Source of the DNA: Linyphia triangularis
Taxonomy: Eukaryota > Arthropoda > Arachnida > Araneae > Linyphiidae
Reading direction: 5' to 3'
Assembly (NCBI GenBank): GCA_963978545.1
Contig: OZ021722.1
Location: forward strand, 12,181,401-12,245,400
DNA: 64,000 bases
In this document: positions 33,591 to 45,061 of the stretch, piece after piece
Numbering within the stretch: position 1 is the stretch's first letter
How the letters are laid out: each line of letters opens with the position of its first letter
The notes under the pieces: generated by a model
Seen by the model: only the letters and a program-made list of their open reading frames with translations
What the model was told of the DNA's origin: nothing
The model's database searches: none
Position numbers and translations under genes: made by a program

Positions 33591-34613
33591 GTTTTATTTT
33601 AAATTTAAGGAGATTTGGAACCCCCTTGTTTTCACAAAAAATATCAATTTTCTATTTTTTGCATGGTTATAATCTTCGAAACCTCCTTATACTGGCAAGT
33701 TTTTTAAGATGACTGCAAATGCAGAAAAACTATATTTTTATGGAGAATTTAGCATTGCCGCAATAGCTCATTCGATGTTTCGAACGCATTTTTCTCAGTT
33801 CGTGATTTTTTGAAAATTCCCACCTTGTTCAAAATGCTTAAAACTTCAGCAAATATGAATGAAATGTCTTAAATTTTTTTTTTGTGTCATTCTTAACATC
33901 TATTTGACAAAAATAAAATATAAACTTTTTTTTTTACAAATTTAAATGTCGACAAATACTCGTTATTTACGCTTTTTTTTACTTATAGGTACAGTAACTA
34001 TCGTTTTTCTCGAAAACTATTTCACTTATTCTAAATCGGATGCCTAAAAAGTTAGACTATATAACCAGGTATTTTTTTTTTTTTTTTTTTTTCAAAAAAA
34101 AAATTATTAAAAAATAATTAAAAAAAAAAATTTGAAGTTTAAAGAATTTTTTGAAAAATTAAAAAAATTTTTTTAAAATTTAGAGGACTATGTTGAACTT
34201 CTTTTTTAATAAAATTGAGTTTTTACTTAGTAATACTTCAAAATGTGTCAAAATTATAATTTATAGGCTTAAATAAAAAGAAAAATTTTGAAGCGTACCA
34301 TGTCCCCTTAAAATTTCCAAGAAATTTTTTTAAATTTTAAAATGGACCTCCAGAAACCGGTCGTCCACTTTAATGGACACACTTTTGAATAAAATACATA
34401 ATATTTTTTTTTTTTAAGGTCATTTATTTTTATGGTATTTTATACTCAAACAAGCAAAACACACACACAAAATGAGAAAAAAAAAATACCCTAGCAAGCT
34501 TAGGTCTCTATAGGATAAAGAAAGCCGAAGGAAGCTAACGCAATCTATACGTAAATTCTTCAAAATTTTATGTGAACAAAGATGGAATACCATTTAAAAT
34601 ATATTTTTACAAT
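33591..34613. other. AT-rich intronic DNA
   Basis: Nothing coding is recognised. ACCATGTCCCCTTAA near 34300 resembles a terminus of a TTAA-type element, but its partner was not found. Confidence 0.4.
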
Positions 34614-34617
34614 TTAA

Positions 34618-35342
34618 GGGGGTCCGGTACCGAAAATAAAAAAAACTTTATTTATGTACATTTTTATGTCAAAAATTTATTTTATGTATGAGATACTACT
34701 ATATATATCTTTGTGAAAATGTTTTTTTTAAATATTGTGTTTAGTTATTTAAAAAAAAATTAAAAACCAAGAAAAATCCATAATAATTGATGTTTGCGTA
34801 TTTTGATATAAGTCGAGAAAAAATAATTATTTTTTCATAGTGAAAGCTTTCTGTAATACATAATTATATATAGAAAATTTTGTCTTCACAGAATTTTGAT
34901 AGGTGAATTAAAAAAAAATTTAAAAAATTCTCAAAGTTAAAATATTGAAATTTTTGCTTTTTTTTTTATGTTATCTTTTACGCTAAATGTTATATTTTAA
35001 AACAGAATTACAAAACTAAAATTCTGCGAAGACAAAATATTTAAAACTATATAAATTAAATGCTCCAAAAATTTGAATAGCCAATTGTTAATGGTTCTGG
35101 AGATATATCGATTTGAATGTGCAACATCTGCGAAAAACACTAGTGCTCGAAAAACGCACTTTAAGCAGACGCTCCAAGGTGTTAGCCCATTAGTGATGTT
35201 TAAATCACAAGTAATTTTGAGGCGTTCTCATCACCGGAGGAATAAGATAAAAACATCATTCTCTTCAGGAATGTATGAACTATTTTTTTAAATCAGAAAA
35301 AAGAAATTGGGATTTTTGAAGAAATTTCGGTACTGGACCCCC
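34618..35342. mobile_element. TTAA-3 element
   Basis: The ends GGGGGTCCGGTACCGAAA and TTTCGGTACTGGACCCCC are inverted repeats with one mismatch, bounded by TTAA (34614-34617 and 35343-35346). About 725 bp, with no recognisable transposase; the frame at 35073-35291 has no known domain. It is a Kolobok- or piggyBac-type non-autonomous element. Confidence 0.75.
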
Positions 35343-35383
35343 TTAAGCAACGATTTCAAGAGGAAATCCTAGTAAGGATCTTT

Positions 35384-36117
35384 CCCTATACTCGCTATGT
35401 TACAATCTTCTAGCCCGGTGCATTTAGAAACTACTTTCTATAAAATCTTAAAATTTCGTGAGAAGGTAATAAAATGATCACGTATTGAAATGACACGAAT
35501 TAAAAACTCGAAAATAGCGTTTTATATATTTTATTTCATATTTTTAAATCCTTATGGCAATGCATATGTACAGTGGCTCCACCTAGTTTTGTCTTTTGCT
35601 ATTTCAATTTTCCTTTATAATAGATGAACATTAAGTGAAAACAAATTTATGTTGTTTCATTAAGTGATTTTTTTTTTTCGTACCTTCTCACCCAAACTCA
35701 AGGTTTAATAAAATATAGGGTCCTCTTCCGTTATCCGGGCGCAAATGTCGCCAACCAAACGCGAGGCGTCGTCAAGAGAAGCGAATGATAAAGCATTAAA
35801 AACAGAATAAAAGTCGAAAGCGTTCAATTATAAACAAATATAAAAATATTATTATTAAATAGTAAGCAAAACAAGTTTAAATATAAACAGATGTTAATGA
35901 ATTGTAAACGAAACAGTTTTTTACCCAAAAAGAATGCTTATAATAATTGGTTTTTCCAGAATATACGGCGATGTCCTTGAGAATTTGTTGGAATGGATCG
36001 TTTAGTTTTCGTCTCCAGATAAAATTCCGCTGGGGGAAATTCTACATTATTTGGCGATTTATCGCTTGCTTTCTAAATGTTTGTGGGTTAGATTATTGTA
36101 ACATAGCGAGTATAGGG
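35384..36117. mobile_element. R9 DNA element, complete-looking copy
   Basis: CCCTATACTCGCTATGTTAC at the left is matched by its exact complement at the right end. The right end stops 50 bases short of exon C, on the intron side. The interior includes CAGTGGCTCCACCTAG. Partial or diverged copies lie at 19790, 25270 and 37545. Confidence 0.75.
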
Positions 36118-36167
36118 GATTATGACTTTCTTCTTAATGGAAATTGAAACAGGAAAATGAATATTAC

Positions 36168-36307
36168 CGTAAAGTAACCTCTTCGTCTTAGATATTCGCC
36201 TCTTACTTTAGCCAATCCAGGGCATTCCTCCACTCCTTTACCGTCCATGACTTCAGAAACAAATTTGCAGCGTTTTGTAACTCTCTTTGTTTGTTTCAAA
36301 TGATGAC
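36168..36307 (-). CDS. six-cysteine protein, internal exon (exon C)
   Basis: Minus-strand exon of 140 bases between a strong acceptor (TTTTCTTTGTCAG) and a donor (ACG|GTAATA). It opens in phase 1 and encodes HHLKQTKRVTKRCKF, SEVMDGKGVEECPG and RGEYLRRRGYFT, with two cysteines and many basic residues. The other two frames contain stops, so the phase is fixed. It joins exon B through a split serine codon (A|GT) and exon D in phase 0. The product is unrecognised. Confidence 0.75.
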
Positions 36308-36386
36308 CTGACAAAGAAAACGTATAACAATAACTAAACAATTTGAATTGTGAAAGTTAACAAGTTCATCCACATGTCGAGGTATC

Positions 36387-36716
36387 ATCGATATAGATAA
36401 ACAACTGGATAGACTTCTTAAAGCTAGGGAAATGAAGCCATTGTCAGATGCCGTTGGTGGGATAAAAAAAATACGGATTGCCGGGAATTGAAAATAAAAT
36501 TTTGGGTTGTACACAGCAGAAATGTCAATAGTAGACCTTAATTAGTAATAACGTGCAAAAAAATATATACTTTAACACTTTACAATGTTATTCGCATTCC
36601 CATCCAACTACAAAAGTGAACTGTGATTTTAATTATCCCAACTTCGCAATCCCCGGCGCGTTTTTCTCTTTGCATTGACAATGGAGCAGTCTAACCAGAT
36701 GTTTATCTATATCGAT
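36387..36716. mobile_element. MITE-1, complete copy
   Basis: 330 bp between ATCGATATAGATAAACAACT and its near-complement, with GATAGACT/GGTTAGACT continuing the TIR to about 28 bp. Interior words AATCACAGTTCACTTTTRTA and TTGGGTTGTACACAGCAG occur in all copies. No coding capacity. Confidence 0.85.
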
Positions 36717-37238
36717 GTAAGGTACAAGATTGAAAAATAAAAATATATATATATTAATAAATAACAATATCTAGAACGATGTTAGCTAGAAGCGCTCTAA
36801 TAATAAATTATTCGAATGTTAAAAGACATGTAGAATTTTCAAATCATTTAGGAAACGTTAAGCGGCGTTAGGCGAGTCATGAAAAAGTCTTATAAGTTGT
36901 TGCAGTCATGGAAATGACTTATTAAGTTACTTGAGAGAGAACAAGATATAATGCGTGGGTTATGCCCTAGCAGAAATTAAAACATCAAAAAGTATGGGAA
37001 ACTAATCAGTCTGACGTAATGACGAGCAAATATGAGAATAAAAGGTCTCAATACGCATAATGTCTCATCGTCATAGATTAATGAAACGTGGGATTGTTGT
37101 TAAATGAAAACGACAATCGGTGAAGGGAAGCAATAGTAAAAAAAAATAATAATAAAAAAAAAAAAAGAATTGAAAGAAAAATAAAATTAAAAGGGGATAC
37201 TAAAATAGGTTTGTTATTACATATATTTCTGTTCTTTT

Positions 37239-37273
<35 letters not shown>

Positions 37274-37540
37274 CCTATTATGATATATTTTTTAAATCAT
37301 AAGTAACATAAAAAAAAAAAGGAGTAAGGTTTAATTAATAACAAAAATCTGCCTCTGACCAGATGCCCGCCTGCCCATGTGGCCTAGCTGTTCAAGCTGT
37401 CGATCTCAAGTTGTAACTTCTGGATAGCTTGTTTACTGATTTAAAGCTGGAGAAGGCTAAGAAATAGTGATCTAAGTTGGAAACATTCCTAGAAACTAGT
37501 TAGCGCCTGTTGGTAACTAAGGACGACCTTTTACAGAGGA
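36717..37540. other. intronic AT-rich DNA
   Basis: It has A- and T-runs and a short (GT)n at 37261. No feature is supported. Confidence 0.4.
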
Positions 37541-37544
37541 TTCC

Positions 37545-38120
37545 CTATACTCGCTATGTTACGACCTTCTATCGCAGTTCATTTATAAACTACTCAATAG
37601 AAAACCTTGTATTTTGGTGAGCAGGTACGAAAATGATCACTTAATGAAATGACATAAATCAAAAACTCGAAAATAGCGTCTAACAAATTTTATTTTATAT
37701 TTTAAATACTTACGTCAATGCCGACGCAGTGGCGCCCCCTGCAATAGCCTTTATTAATTTCATTTGTAGACATTAAATGAAAACAATTTATGTCATTTCA
37801 TTCAATGATCATTTTCGTAACTACTCATCCCCCCCCCTCCCCCCCCCCCCCCCCCGATAGCTGTAGGATTAGCGCTCTGGCCTTGCATGCTAAAAAGAGC
37901 AGGGTTCGAATCCTGGATTAGGCATGGGTGTTCTTTGTGGTTCGGAATCCACGTTAAGCTGCAGGTAGAGGTCTGATTAGCCGTTACTGTGCACAAAAAT
38001 AGGTCATTGAGCGTATAAACAAACCATACCTACTCACCAAATTTCAAGGTTTTATATGAAGTAGTTTTTTTAATGAACTGGGCTAGAAAATTTTAGCATA
38101 GAGATTTAAGGGAATGATCT
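37545..38120. mobile_element. R9 element interrupted by SINE-B
   Basis: CCCTATACTCGCTATGTTAC at 37543 and the diverged complement near 38040-38120 form inverted arms of about 85 bp or more (both include AAACTACT(C/T) and CTCACCAAA/TTTGGTGAG). The interior carries GCAGTGGCGCCCCCTGC, an excellent CTCF-like core. SINE-B is nested at 37855-38030. Confidence 0.7.
37855..38030 (+). mobile_element. SINE-B, tRNA-derived
   Basis: GGATTAGCGCTCTGGCC (box A) and GGGTTCGAATCCTGGATTAG (box B) head a body with GGTTCGGAATCCACGTTAAG and a tail ending AAACAAACCA. Confidence 0.8.
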
Positions 38121-38224
38121 TTACTGGGACTTACTCTTAAAAGAGCACAGATCGCTTAATGATCTATTCAGAAGGGATAGCTACAGATCAGTGGTTTCGA
38201 ACCAGGAAAGCTGCTTCTTGCTAT

Positions 38225-38676
38225 TGTTGCACAAATTGTCTGTATATATTGTAAATAGTGACGTATTATTTCAAAATTCTATTGTAATTTATTTTATTTA
38301 TTAATTAATAGCGATTATACAAGTTAGAAAAAGGTGGCAACACCTAAAGCGATCGAGAAGTTTCGAGCTATTTCTTTTCCGATTAATTGGCTGGAAATTT
38401 CCAGAATGTCTCACGCGCTTGTATATAAAAAGACTGGAGAACGGGAAAGTTTTCAGATTGACTTTGGACTTCGAGGTGAGCTGATCGCTTTGCTTACTGG
38501 AGTGAGCTTGTATAATCGCCGTATTCGAAGTTGTTTTTGCTAAAGCTTGTGTTGAAGCTTGTGAGCGATTACACTGTTGCCTGTGGATAAATTTTGTGAG
38601 TTTTCTGAAGAGAGAATAAATATTTTTATACTGTAAAAACTGTGCCATCATTGCCTCATCGGAAAAATTCATAACA
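38225..38676 (+). mobile_element. solo LTR-B with 4-bp target duplication
   Basis: It runs from TGTTGCACAAATTGTCTG to GAAAAATTCATAACA (TG...CA) and is flanked by CTAT on both sides (38221-38224 and 38677-38680). AATAAA lies near the 3' end. No internal retroelement region is attached, so it is a solo LTR, probably Gypsy-type by its 4-bp duplication. Confidence 0.8.
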
Positions 38677-38875
38677 CTATAAAAAGTGTATAAATCGTCA
38701 AGTATTACTAATTGAAATGGGCCATATACCACCAGCCATTTAGAGTACATTGTTTATTCCCGTGAGCACATGACAACAGAAAGTGTCCACATAATTTTTA
38801 TATTTTTTTATTATACATACATATTTTTTAAAAGATGAAAATTCGGTATGATCAAATTTTAATAGAAATGAATAT

Positions 38876-39721
38876 TGTTATGAATTTTTCTCAGGAGGAA
38901 ATGACAACGTAGTTTTTACTAAATAAAAACTATAATTTATTCTTCGTTTTGAAGGCTCACAAACTTTTTCGTACAACAGAGCAATCGCTATCAAGCTTCA
39001 ATACAAGTTACGGTACATATTACTTCGAACACAGCGTTAATTCAGGCTCAGAAAGTAAACAATGAAAGCTTTCCCAACAGCAAACGATTCTCAACGCAAT
39101 TGACTTCGATTTCATTTTTCGTTTCTTTAAATGTTGTCAAGGAAGGAATTTCTAGCAAAATCCAGCCGACCAATCGTCTGATCGAAATAAATGCCTTGAA
39201 ATTTCCCGATTGATTTAGGTGTTTCTGCTTTTTTTTCTAACCTGTATTATGGCTGTTTACAAATTAAATAAAAATAGAACGTTGAAAATAAATACGTCAG
39301 TGTTTACAATTTTATACAGAATAAAATAAAATAAAAGGTTAAAATAAATTCTTCACTATTTAACAGAATAAAATAAAATAGAACTTTAAAATAAATACTT
39401 CACTGTTTCACAGAATAAAATAAAATAGAACTTTAAAATAAATACGTCACTGTTTAACAGAATAAAATAAAATAGAACATTAAAAAAAATAAGCCAGTGT
39501 TTTCAATTTAATACAGAATAAAATAAAATAGAACAAAAATAAATACGTCACTGTTTAACAGAATAAAATAGAACTTTAAAATAAATACGTCACTGTTTAA
39601 GAGAATGAAATAAAATAGAACTTTAAAATAAATTTGTCACTGTTTAACAGAATAAAATCAAATAGAACTTTAAAATAAATACGTCACTATTTATAATTAT
39701 TTACAGATGATTTTTGTAACA
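38876..39721 (-). mobile_element. solo LTR-B, expanded by tandem repeats
   Basis: On the minus strand it runs TGTTACAAAAATCATCTG to GAAAAATTCATAACA, flanked by ATAT at 38872-38875 and 39722-39725. It is about 400 bp longer than the 38225 copy because of the internal array at 39290-39690. Confidence 0.8.
39290..39690. repeat. tandem repeat inside LTR-B, 55-60-bp units
   Basis: About seven units share AATACGTCACTGTTTAACAG, AATAAAATAAAATAGAAC and TTTAAAATAAA. The LTR-B copy at 11726 has about three such units and the one at 38225 about one, so unit number varies between copies. Confidence 0.85.
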
Positions 39722-40610
39722 ATATATTTTAAGTTACTTTTCATTGCTATAGTTATATTTACATATATGAAAATTAGGGATGGAACGGATATCCGGCAAA
39801 TATCCGATATCCGGCATATCCGGTTGATTTTTCAATATCCGAAACCCCGTCGGATATCCGATTTGAAATACCGAACATCCGATAATTTCATTCGGATATC
39901 CGGCTATATATCCGGCCACCAGGTATCCACAAGAAATAATTTTTTGCAAAAAATAATGATCTTTTTCGGACAAAGGGGACACCGCATCCTACACTTTTTT
40001 TTCTTAATTTTTTTTTTCTTGGCCATAAATTGCAGTCAAGCTAGAAAACGAAAAAGTTCCTTCGTGAGAACTATGCTTTCGCTGTATTATTGGTGCCGAG
40101 TTGATAAGCATAAACCATTCCTCCAATATTTTTCCATACACATCCTTCATACGTGTTTTGCAATATGTTCTTTTCATTCCAAGTTTATGATCTGATTAAT
40201 TCCAGATGTTATATTTGAATGCTTCTCCGTAAAACACCAACCGAAATACTAATAAATAGTACTTTTTTTCCATAACATAAGTTATAAGAGTGTTAGTTAT
40301 TATCACTTCCTCCTTTTTTTCTGACATTTGCTAGCGAGTAAAAAGCAATAAATAGCCAATGCTCACTCCTCAATGCTTTTTTTTTTCTATCGACGATAAT
40401 ACCCTACCCCTTTTTATGCTGTGAATGGTATGGTCTAATTTCTGATTTTTCATTGGCAGAAGTTGAAAGTATATTTTTTCTGACGTAAAATGAAGTATTG
40501 TAATTTTTAGGTCTTTAACACAGCGCCACAATGTGGAATTATATTTAGCTCTCTAGAATGTCTTGAATCATAGTTTTCTCCAATTACAATCCAATTTATA
40601 ATTTTTAATA

Positions 40611-40953
40611 ATGGCTCATTTAAAATCACCCATTTGGAAGTATTTTAAAATTAATGGAAATCACGAAAGCAAAGCCCTATGTGTTACTTGCTCCACAGAA
40701 TCGTTTAAAAATGTGCGCGGCAAAAGCCCAAAATCCTTTTCCACAAAATCCTTATGGAACCATTTAATAAGTGTGCATAAGGAAATTCACAAAAGCTTAA
40801 AAGACTCACTAAATGCATCAAATATTGATGAACAAGAAAAAACAATTCATCGAAACAAGAAATGCACGCAGACAACATTGGAATTGACATTATTTGTACC
40901 AAAATTGTGGAGTTTAGATGATTCTAAAGCAAAAGCCTTGACCAGAAAAATAT
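40611..40953 (+). CDS. hAT transposase remnant, exon 1 (BED zinc finger)
   Basis: 114 codons from an ATG encode an N-terminal BED finger: PIWKYFKI, then C-x2-C (CVTC) and H-x4-H (HLISVH), followed by a charged linker and KALTRKI. BED fingers bind the ends of hAT elements. The exon closes with a good donor (ATAT|GTAAGT) in phase 1 and fits exon 2 at 41311. No frameshift is seen. The full hAT catalytic core is absent, so at best it makes a DNA-binding fragment. Confidence 0.75.
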
Positions 40954-41310
40954 GTAAGTACTAATTTTGTTTGTTTATATTAAATATATATTTTAAATAT
41001 GGTATAACATAATGTTGATGAATTTTGGGTTCGAAATTTTTTAAGTTTATATTTAAAGACGGAATATTCCGATAGATCCAATTTAAGTTTTCTACGAGAT
41101 TTCTTTAAATCCGTAATGTTTTAGGTGCATTACAAAAAAAAAATAGACTTCAATTTCATAAAATATTTAAAATAAATCTTTTGTTATTAATAAATGCATC
41201 CAGTATAATTTTGTAATCATTTATCAATTATAAACAATGCATGAAGTAAATTGGAAGTAGCTATATTTTGCACTTCAACATTGTAAAAAATGTTTTTAAT
41301 ATAATTTTAG

Positions 41311-41528
41311 GTAAGTTAATGGCTCTTGATGCTGAACCATTTTTCATTGTGAATAGAGAAGGCTTTGGTCAGTTAATAAAGTACCTAGCTCCTCGTTATC
41401 CGCTTCGAAGTAGACATTATTTTCGTGATAAAGCCCTGCCAGAACTATATGAAAAACTAAAAGTATCAATATTACAAGATATAAAATCAGCAACAAAGAT
41501 CTCTTTCACTCCATCAACTAAAGTTTAA
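41311..41528 (+). CDS. hAT transposase remnant, exon 2
   Basis: After the acceptor TATAATTTTAG the split TGT codon completes and the frame continues KLMALDAEPFFIVNREGFGQ, then APRYPLRSRHYF and LPELYEKLK, the classic start of the hAT/ZBED transposase body (dimer and insertion region). It stops after SFTPSTKV. The RNase H-like catalytic core and the C-terminal dimerisation region should follow but are missing. A SINE lies 20 bases downstream. The spliced product would have 186 residues. Confidence 0.75.
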
Positions 41529-41547
41529 ATAAAAAAAATTAAGTCTG

Positions 41548-41808
41548 TGGAGCAACAGCCCGTGTGGATCAAGGCCTGCTGGGCCCAGCTCAGCTTTCTT
41601 GACTGTGGCATTTGTGTGTCACATAGCAGATGTTCCGGTCAGATGGTCATTCTGACGCCGAACCCCAGTGTTTAGTTCCCAAGCATCCATGGTCCTCCTC
41701 AGTTTATTTCTTTCAGGTATAAACAGCTAAAGTCAACCTTGCCCAGTCCGCGAATCAAACCATGGACCTGTGGCATGCAGTGCGGTGCGCTAACCAGTAA
41801 TTATAATT
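41548..41808 (-). mobile_element. SINE-D, tRNA-derived, inside the hAT element
   Basis: On the minus strand the head has GGTTAGCGCACCGCACTGC (box A region) and GGTTTGATTCGCGGAC (box B region), followed by a GC-rich body. It differs from SINE-A and SINE-B. It is GC-rich compared with its host element, a sign of later insertion. Confidence 0.65.
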
Positions 41809-42006
41809 TACTTGATACTTCATATCATGACCATTTTTTTCGTATAGCATATCGTATAACTATCGTTTTTAGTATATAGACCGAATATCCGGCCGGATAT
41901 CCGGTGAAATCCGTTTCGGATATCCGTATCCGGTAGACATGGTACCCCGGATATCCGAAATCCGGTATCTGGCAAAACTCACATCCGTTCCATCCCTAAT
42001 GAAAAT

Positions 42007-42943
42007 ACTGTTGGAAGTGTCCAACAACGTAAGTCAATAGTAAAACTTTAAAACTTTTATGTAAATTAATCAAATTTTATCATTTATATATGTTTGTTGT
42101 TTGAAATACAAAAAAAATATATAACATACCTGTATAATAAACGTTGACAACTATTTGGTTGAGCTTCACATCATTTTCCATATTGAGGCTCTATAGAATG
42201 AATATCAAACATTAGAAACTTACAAACAACACTTTTGTAAAATATAATATTATATATTAAGTCCTACACATTCTACACTTCTTGTTAAGTTTTCACATTG
42301 GTGAGAATAGCATGGATGGGGTGAGAGGGTATTTTTATTATGAATTTTTGGCAGATTGTAAAAATTGCTTTTGGCTGCTTAATACTTTTAATTCAAAGAG
42401 ATAGAGTACTAAGTGTAGATCTTCTAACTATTGCATTTTTCAAAACTCCCTGGTTTGGCTTAATTGATTATGTTTTAATAGTTATTTATGCAACTAGTTG
42501 GGAAAGTAATACTTTTTTTAAAGTAATTAATGGTCACGAGTGTCAAATAACTTGATGAGTTTGAAAAAGTGATTTCCCACTTGTTGTATACAATATTTTT
42601 TTATAATTACGAACAAAATTAATTTTAATACGTATATAAATTAATTTTTTCTACTCCATTTTTTCTACTCTTTTTCTTCCTCCTTTTTCTATACCAAGAC
42701 TAAAATTTGAGGACGTGAATTTGAGGAGGCGTGCAGTAAAGTATTTTATCACACTAGTGTAATAAAGGTAGTTTACCGCACTTCTTGCGGTACAGTGCTA
42801 CTTTAGCCACAATTTCTGATTTTTTAAAAAGAGTTAAATTTTTGGCACGTTTTGTTATAAAAAATAATTTACTCAATGTGTAGGGTAATCAGATTTGGCC
42901 ATAAGATATTGCGATTTCATACTGATCAACCAAAAAAGCCATA
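42007..42943. other. intronic AT-rich DNA
   Basis: The 71-residue frame at 42340-42555 is hydrophobic but otherwise unremarkable. No supported feature. Confidence 0.4.
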
Positions 42944-43541
42944 CAATGGACAATTCCCGCATTTTTTTTTTTTTTTTTTTTTTTAAATCAATTGTAAATG
43001 TTTTGAAAAAGCCATAAACACAAAAATTTCTGCTCAATACGCTTTTTCATTTTTTTTTTTTTAATTTGCTATCAAAGTTCACCTGTTAGCCGTTGGCGAG
43101 AAAACGATTCATTCTGCTCGAATTCAATTTGAATTATTTGGGAAGCCTTGAATTCGGCTCGAATTCCAAGGCTTCCAAAACACCTTGTCTTGAAATATGA
43201 GGTAGCCGATACCAGTTTTGCAAGTTTCTGGCAAATCGCGCCAACCTTTACGGGATATGGCAATGGTCTACCAACGCCGAATATTTCAACGCCAACTATT
43301 TGGCAGAAACCTCACAATAACCATAGAAACGAAAGGAACATTTGACGTCACAGATTTAGTTGAGTGTTTTGATCGGACTGGTTTTGGCACAGTTTCGGGG
43401 CACTTTTTTTTTTTTTTTTAATATTTAAATAACTAATTTTTTTAAAGAGCTTTTGTTTAAATATTGGGAATCAGAAAGAAATTCCTCATAAATATAAACT
43501 AATTTCACTCGTTTTTTAAAAAATGCTGGAATCGTCCATTG
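42944..43541. mobile_element. TA-3 element, complete copy
   Basis: The ends CAATGGACAATTCCCGCA and TGGAATCGTCCATTG are near-complementary and lie between TA dinucleotides (42942-42943 and 43542-43543). The body includes GCTCGAATTCCAAGGCTTCC and TGTTTTGATCGGACTGG. No transposase. A partial copy lies at 31905; left-end fragments lie at 15165 and 51650. Confidence 0.8.
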
Positions 43542-44119
43542 TAGCTTACTTGTGTGGTGTGGGTAAATGGATCAAGCGAACGGGCAGTCTTTTTTAGTAT
43601 AAGTCTGTCGGATATTTTACTATAAACTTAAATTAAAAGTGGATGAAAAATCCATTTTCTGGCAATTTTCAAATTGTATATTTCAATAAATAAATTGCAA
43701 ACAACTAAACAAATACACATACATAAATAAACTATAAAATATTAGAGGATGATGCATTATCAATTATAAGTTATTTAAATTACATTTTAACTTGAAGAAT
43801 AGAAAACATTATTTTTACAATAGAGTAATTGATAAGTGGAACAAGCTGCCAGACCATATCATAAACAGTCAACAGTTATAAAAAGACAGCTGGATCTATG
43901 CTGGGAAATTGTTCAGAAAAGTTAAATAGGACCAACCTTGATGGTCCTTGTGCCAGTAGTGGGTCGTTAAATTTGTATAGAAACCATTGGCCGTACATCA
44001 TGTAACATCCTGTAAATCCAATATGAGTTTTAACGAACTTGCAGGTCGTTTAAAATAAGTTTTCTGAGATAGAACTTTGTTAAAAAGGGTAATGGAGGGG
44101 AAAAAAATCCTATACTTAC

Positions 44120-44157
44120 TGTGGTAAGAGTTTGAATAAATGGCTTCACGAATGGAT
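44120..44157 (-). CDS. six-cysteine protein, 38-bp micro-exon (exon B)
   Basis: A 38-base exon on the minus strand between a very strong acceptor (TTTTTTTTCTTTTTCAG) and a consensus donor (ACA|GTAAGTAT). In the only frame compatible with its neighbours it reads SIREAIYSNSYH, completing an arginine codon (AG|A) from exon A and starting a serine (A|GT) with exon C. It is too short to be found by open-frame searches. Confidence 0.7.
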
Positions 44158-44301
44158 CTGAAAAAGAAAAAAAAATAATTTGTGTTTAATATTTTATTAA
44201 GATCTTTTAACTGAAAATATAAATGAGCAATTCTCTGATGTAAGCACGAGACAATTAGCTGCACGTAAACAAACTAGAATTCTAAAATTATTATGAATCT
44301 A

Positions 44302-44540
44302 TACTAGACTCCAACTTAACTTGACATCACTAGACGATAGATCTTCACCGTGCTCATAGGCAATTAATCCATTTTAGAGGAGCAAAGACATAATTCTCGC
44401 CAAACCTTATGGCCTTTTGTTCTCTACAGGGTTGTGGTTTGGCGAACATTATGCTTTCACGGTGCCGAAATGGATTAAATACCTATGAGCCCTGTGACGA
44501 TCTACCGTCTAGTGATGTCAAGTTAAGTTGAAGTTTAGTA
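44302..44540. mobile_element. TA-2 hairpin MITE
   Basis: Third copy of the element at 26171, in a TA target, with the arms still pairing over most of their length. Confidence 0.8.
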
Positions 44541-45061
44541 TAGCAATTATGTTTTTGGTTTTATATAGCTCTACTTGATGACAAAATTATATGGAAAAAA
44601 AAATATTTTATCCATATAACTTCTTATATGCATTTATATTGTTTGACGCAAGTGACGTGTCCCATGCGTCTGACGATGTAAATGGCTAATTGACTTAATT
44701 AAAATAATTATTTTTCCATATAACTTTGCCACCGAGTAATATGATATAAAATAAAAACATAACTATTAGATTCATCTAAATTTTATAATTCGTATCTGTT
44801 GTTTTTAACTGAACTCCGTGCATCATAAAAAAAAAAAAAAAAAAAGGGGGGCTGGGGTGCGAATTCCGCCAAATCAACCTTTTTGGTGTTGGTTTAGCGG
44901 AATTTGGAGCTTATTTTAATAACAAGAACTAAACATTAAAGTGAAGCACCATCAGCACATCTGAGAAAATTTTTTAAAATATTGAACACCTATTTTTAAC
45001 GTTTTCTATTTTTAAAGTTATGTGTATTTAACTTTCGCGCATTTTGCAATGGTAGAAGTAT

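Larger units (their letters stand above)
39775..41998 (+). mobile_element. hAT transposon, complete ends, gutted transposase
   Basis: The 16-bp ends TAGGGATGGAACGGAT are exact inverted repeats, and ATGAAAAT is duplicated on both sides (39767-39774 and 41999-42006). An 8-bp duplication with a YARNG start is the hAT signature. Both subterminal regions are full of GGATATCCG words, likely transposase-binding sites. Inside lie a two-exon BED-finger transposase remnant and a SINE. It sits in the intron between exons C and B of the six-cysteine gene, on the opposite strand. Confidence 0.9.

Noticed and set aside
39707..40195. 162-residue frame
   Set aside because: It spans the LTR-B end and the hAT terminus with its GGATATCCG repeats, so it cannot be one gene.
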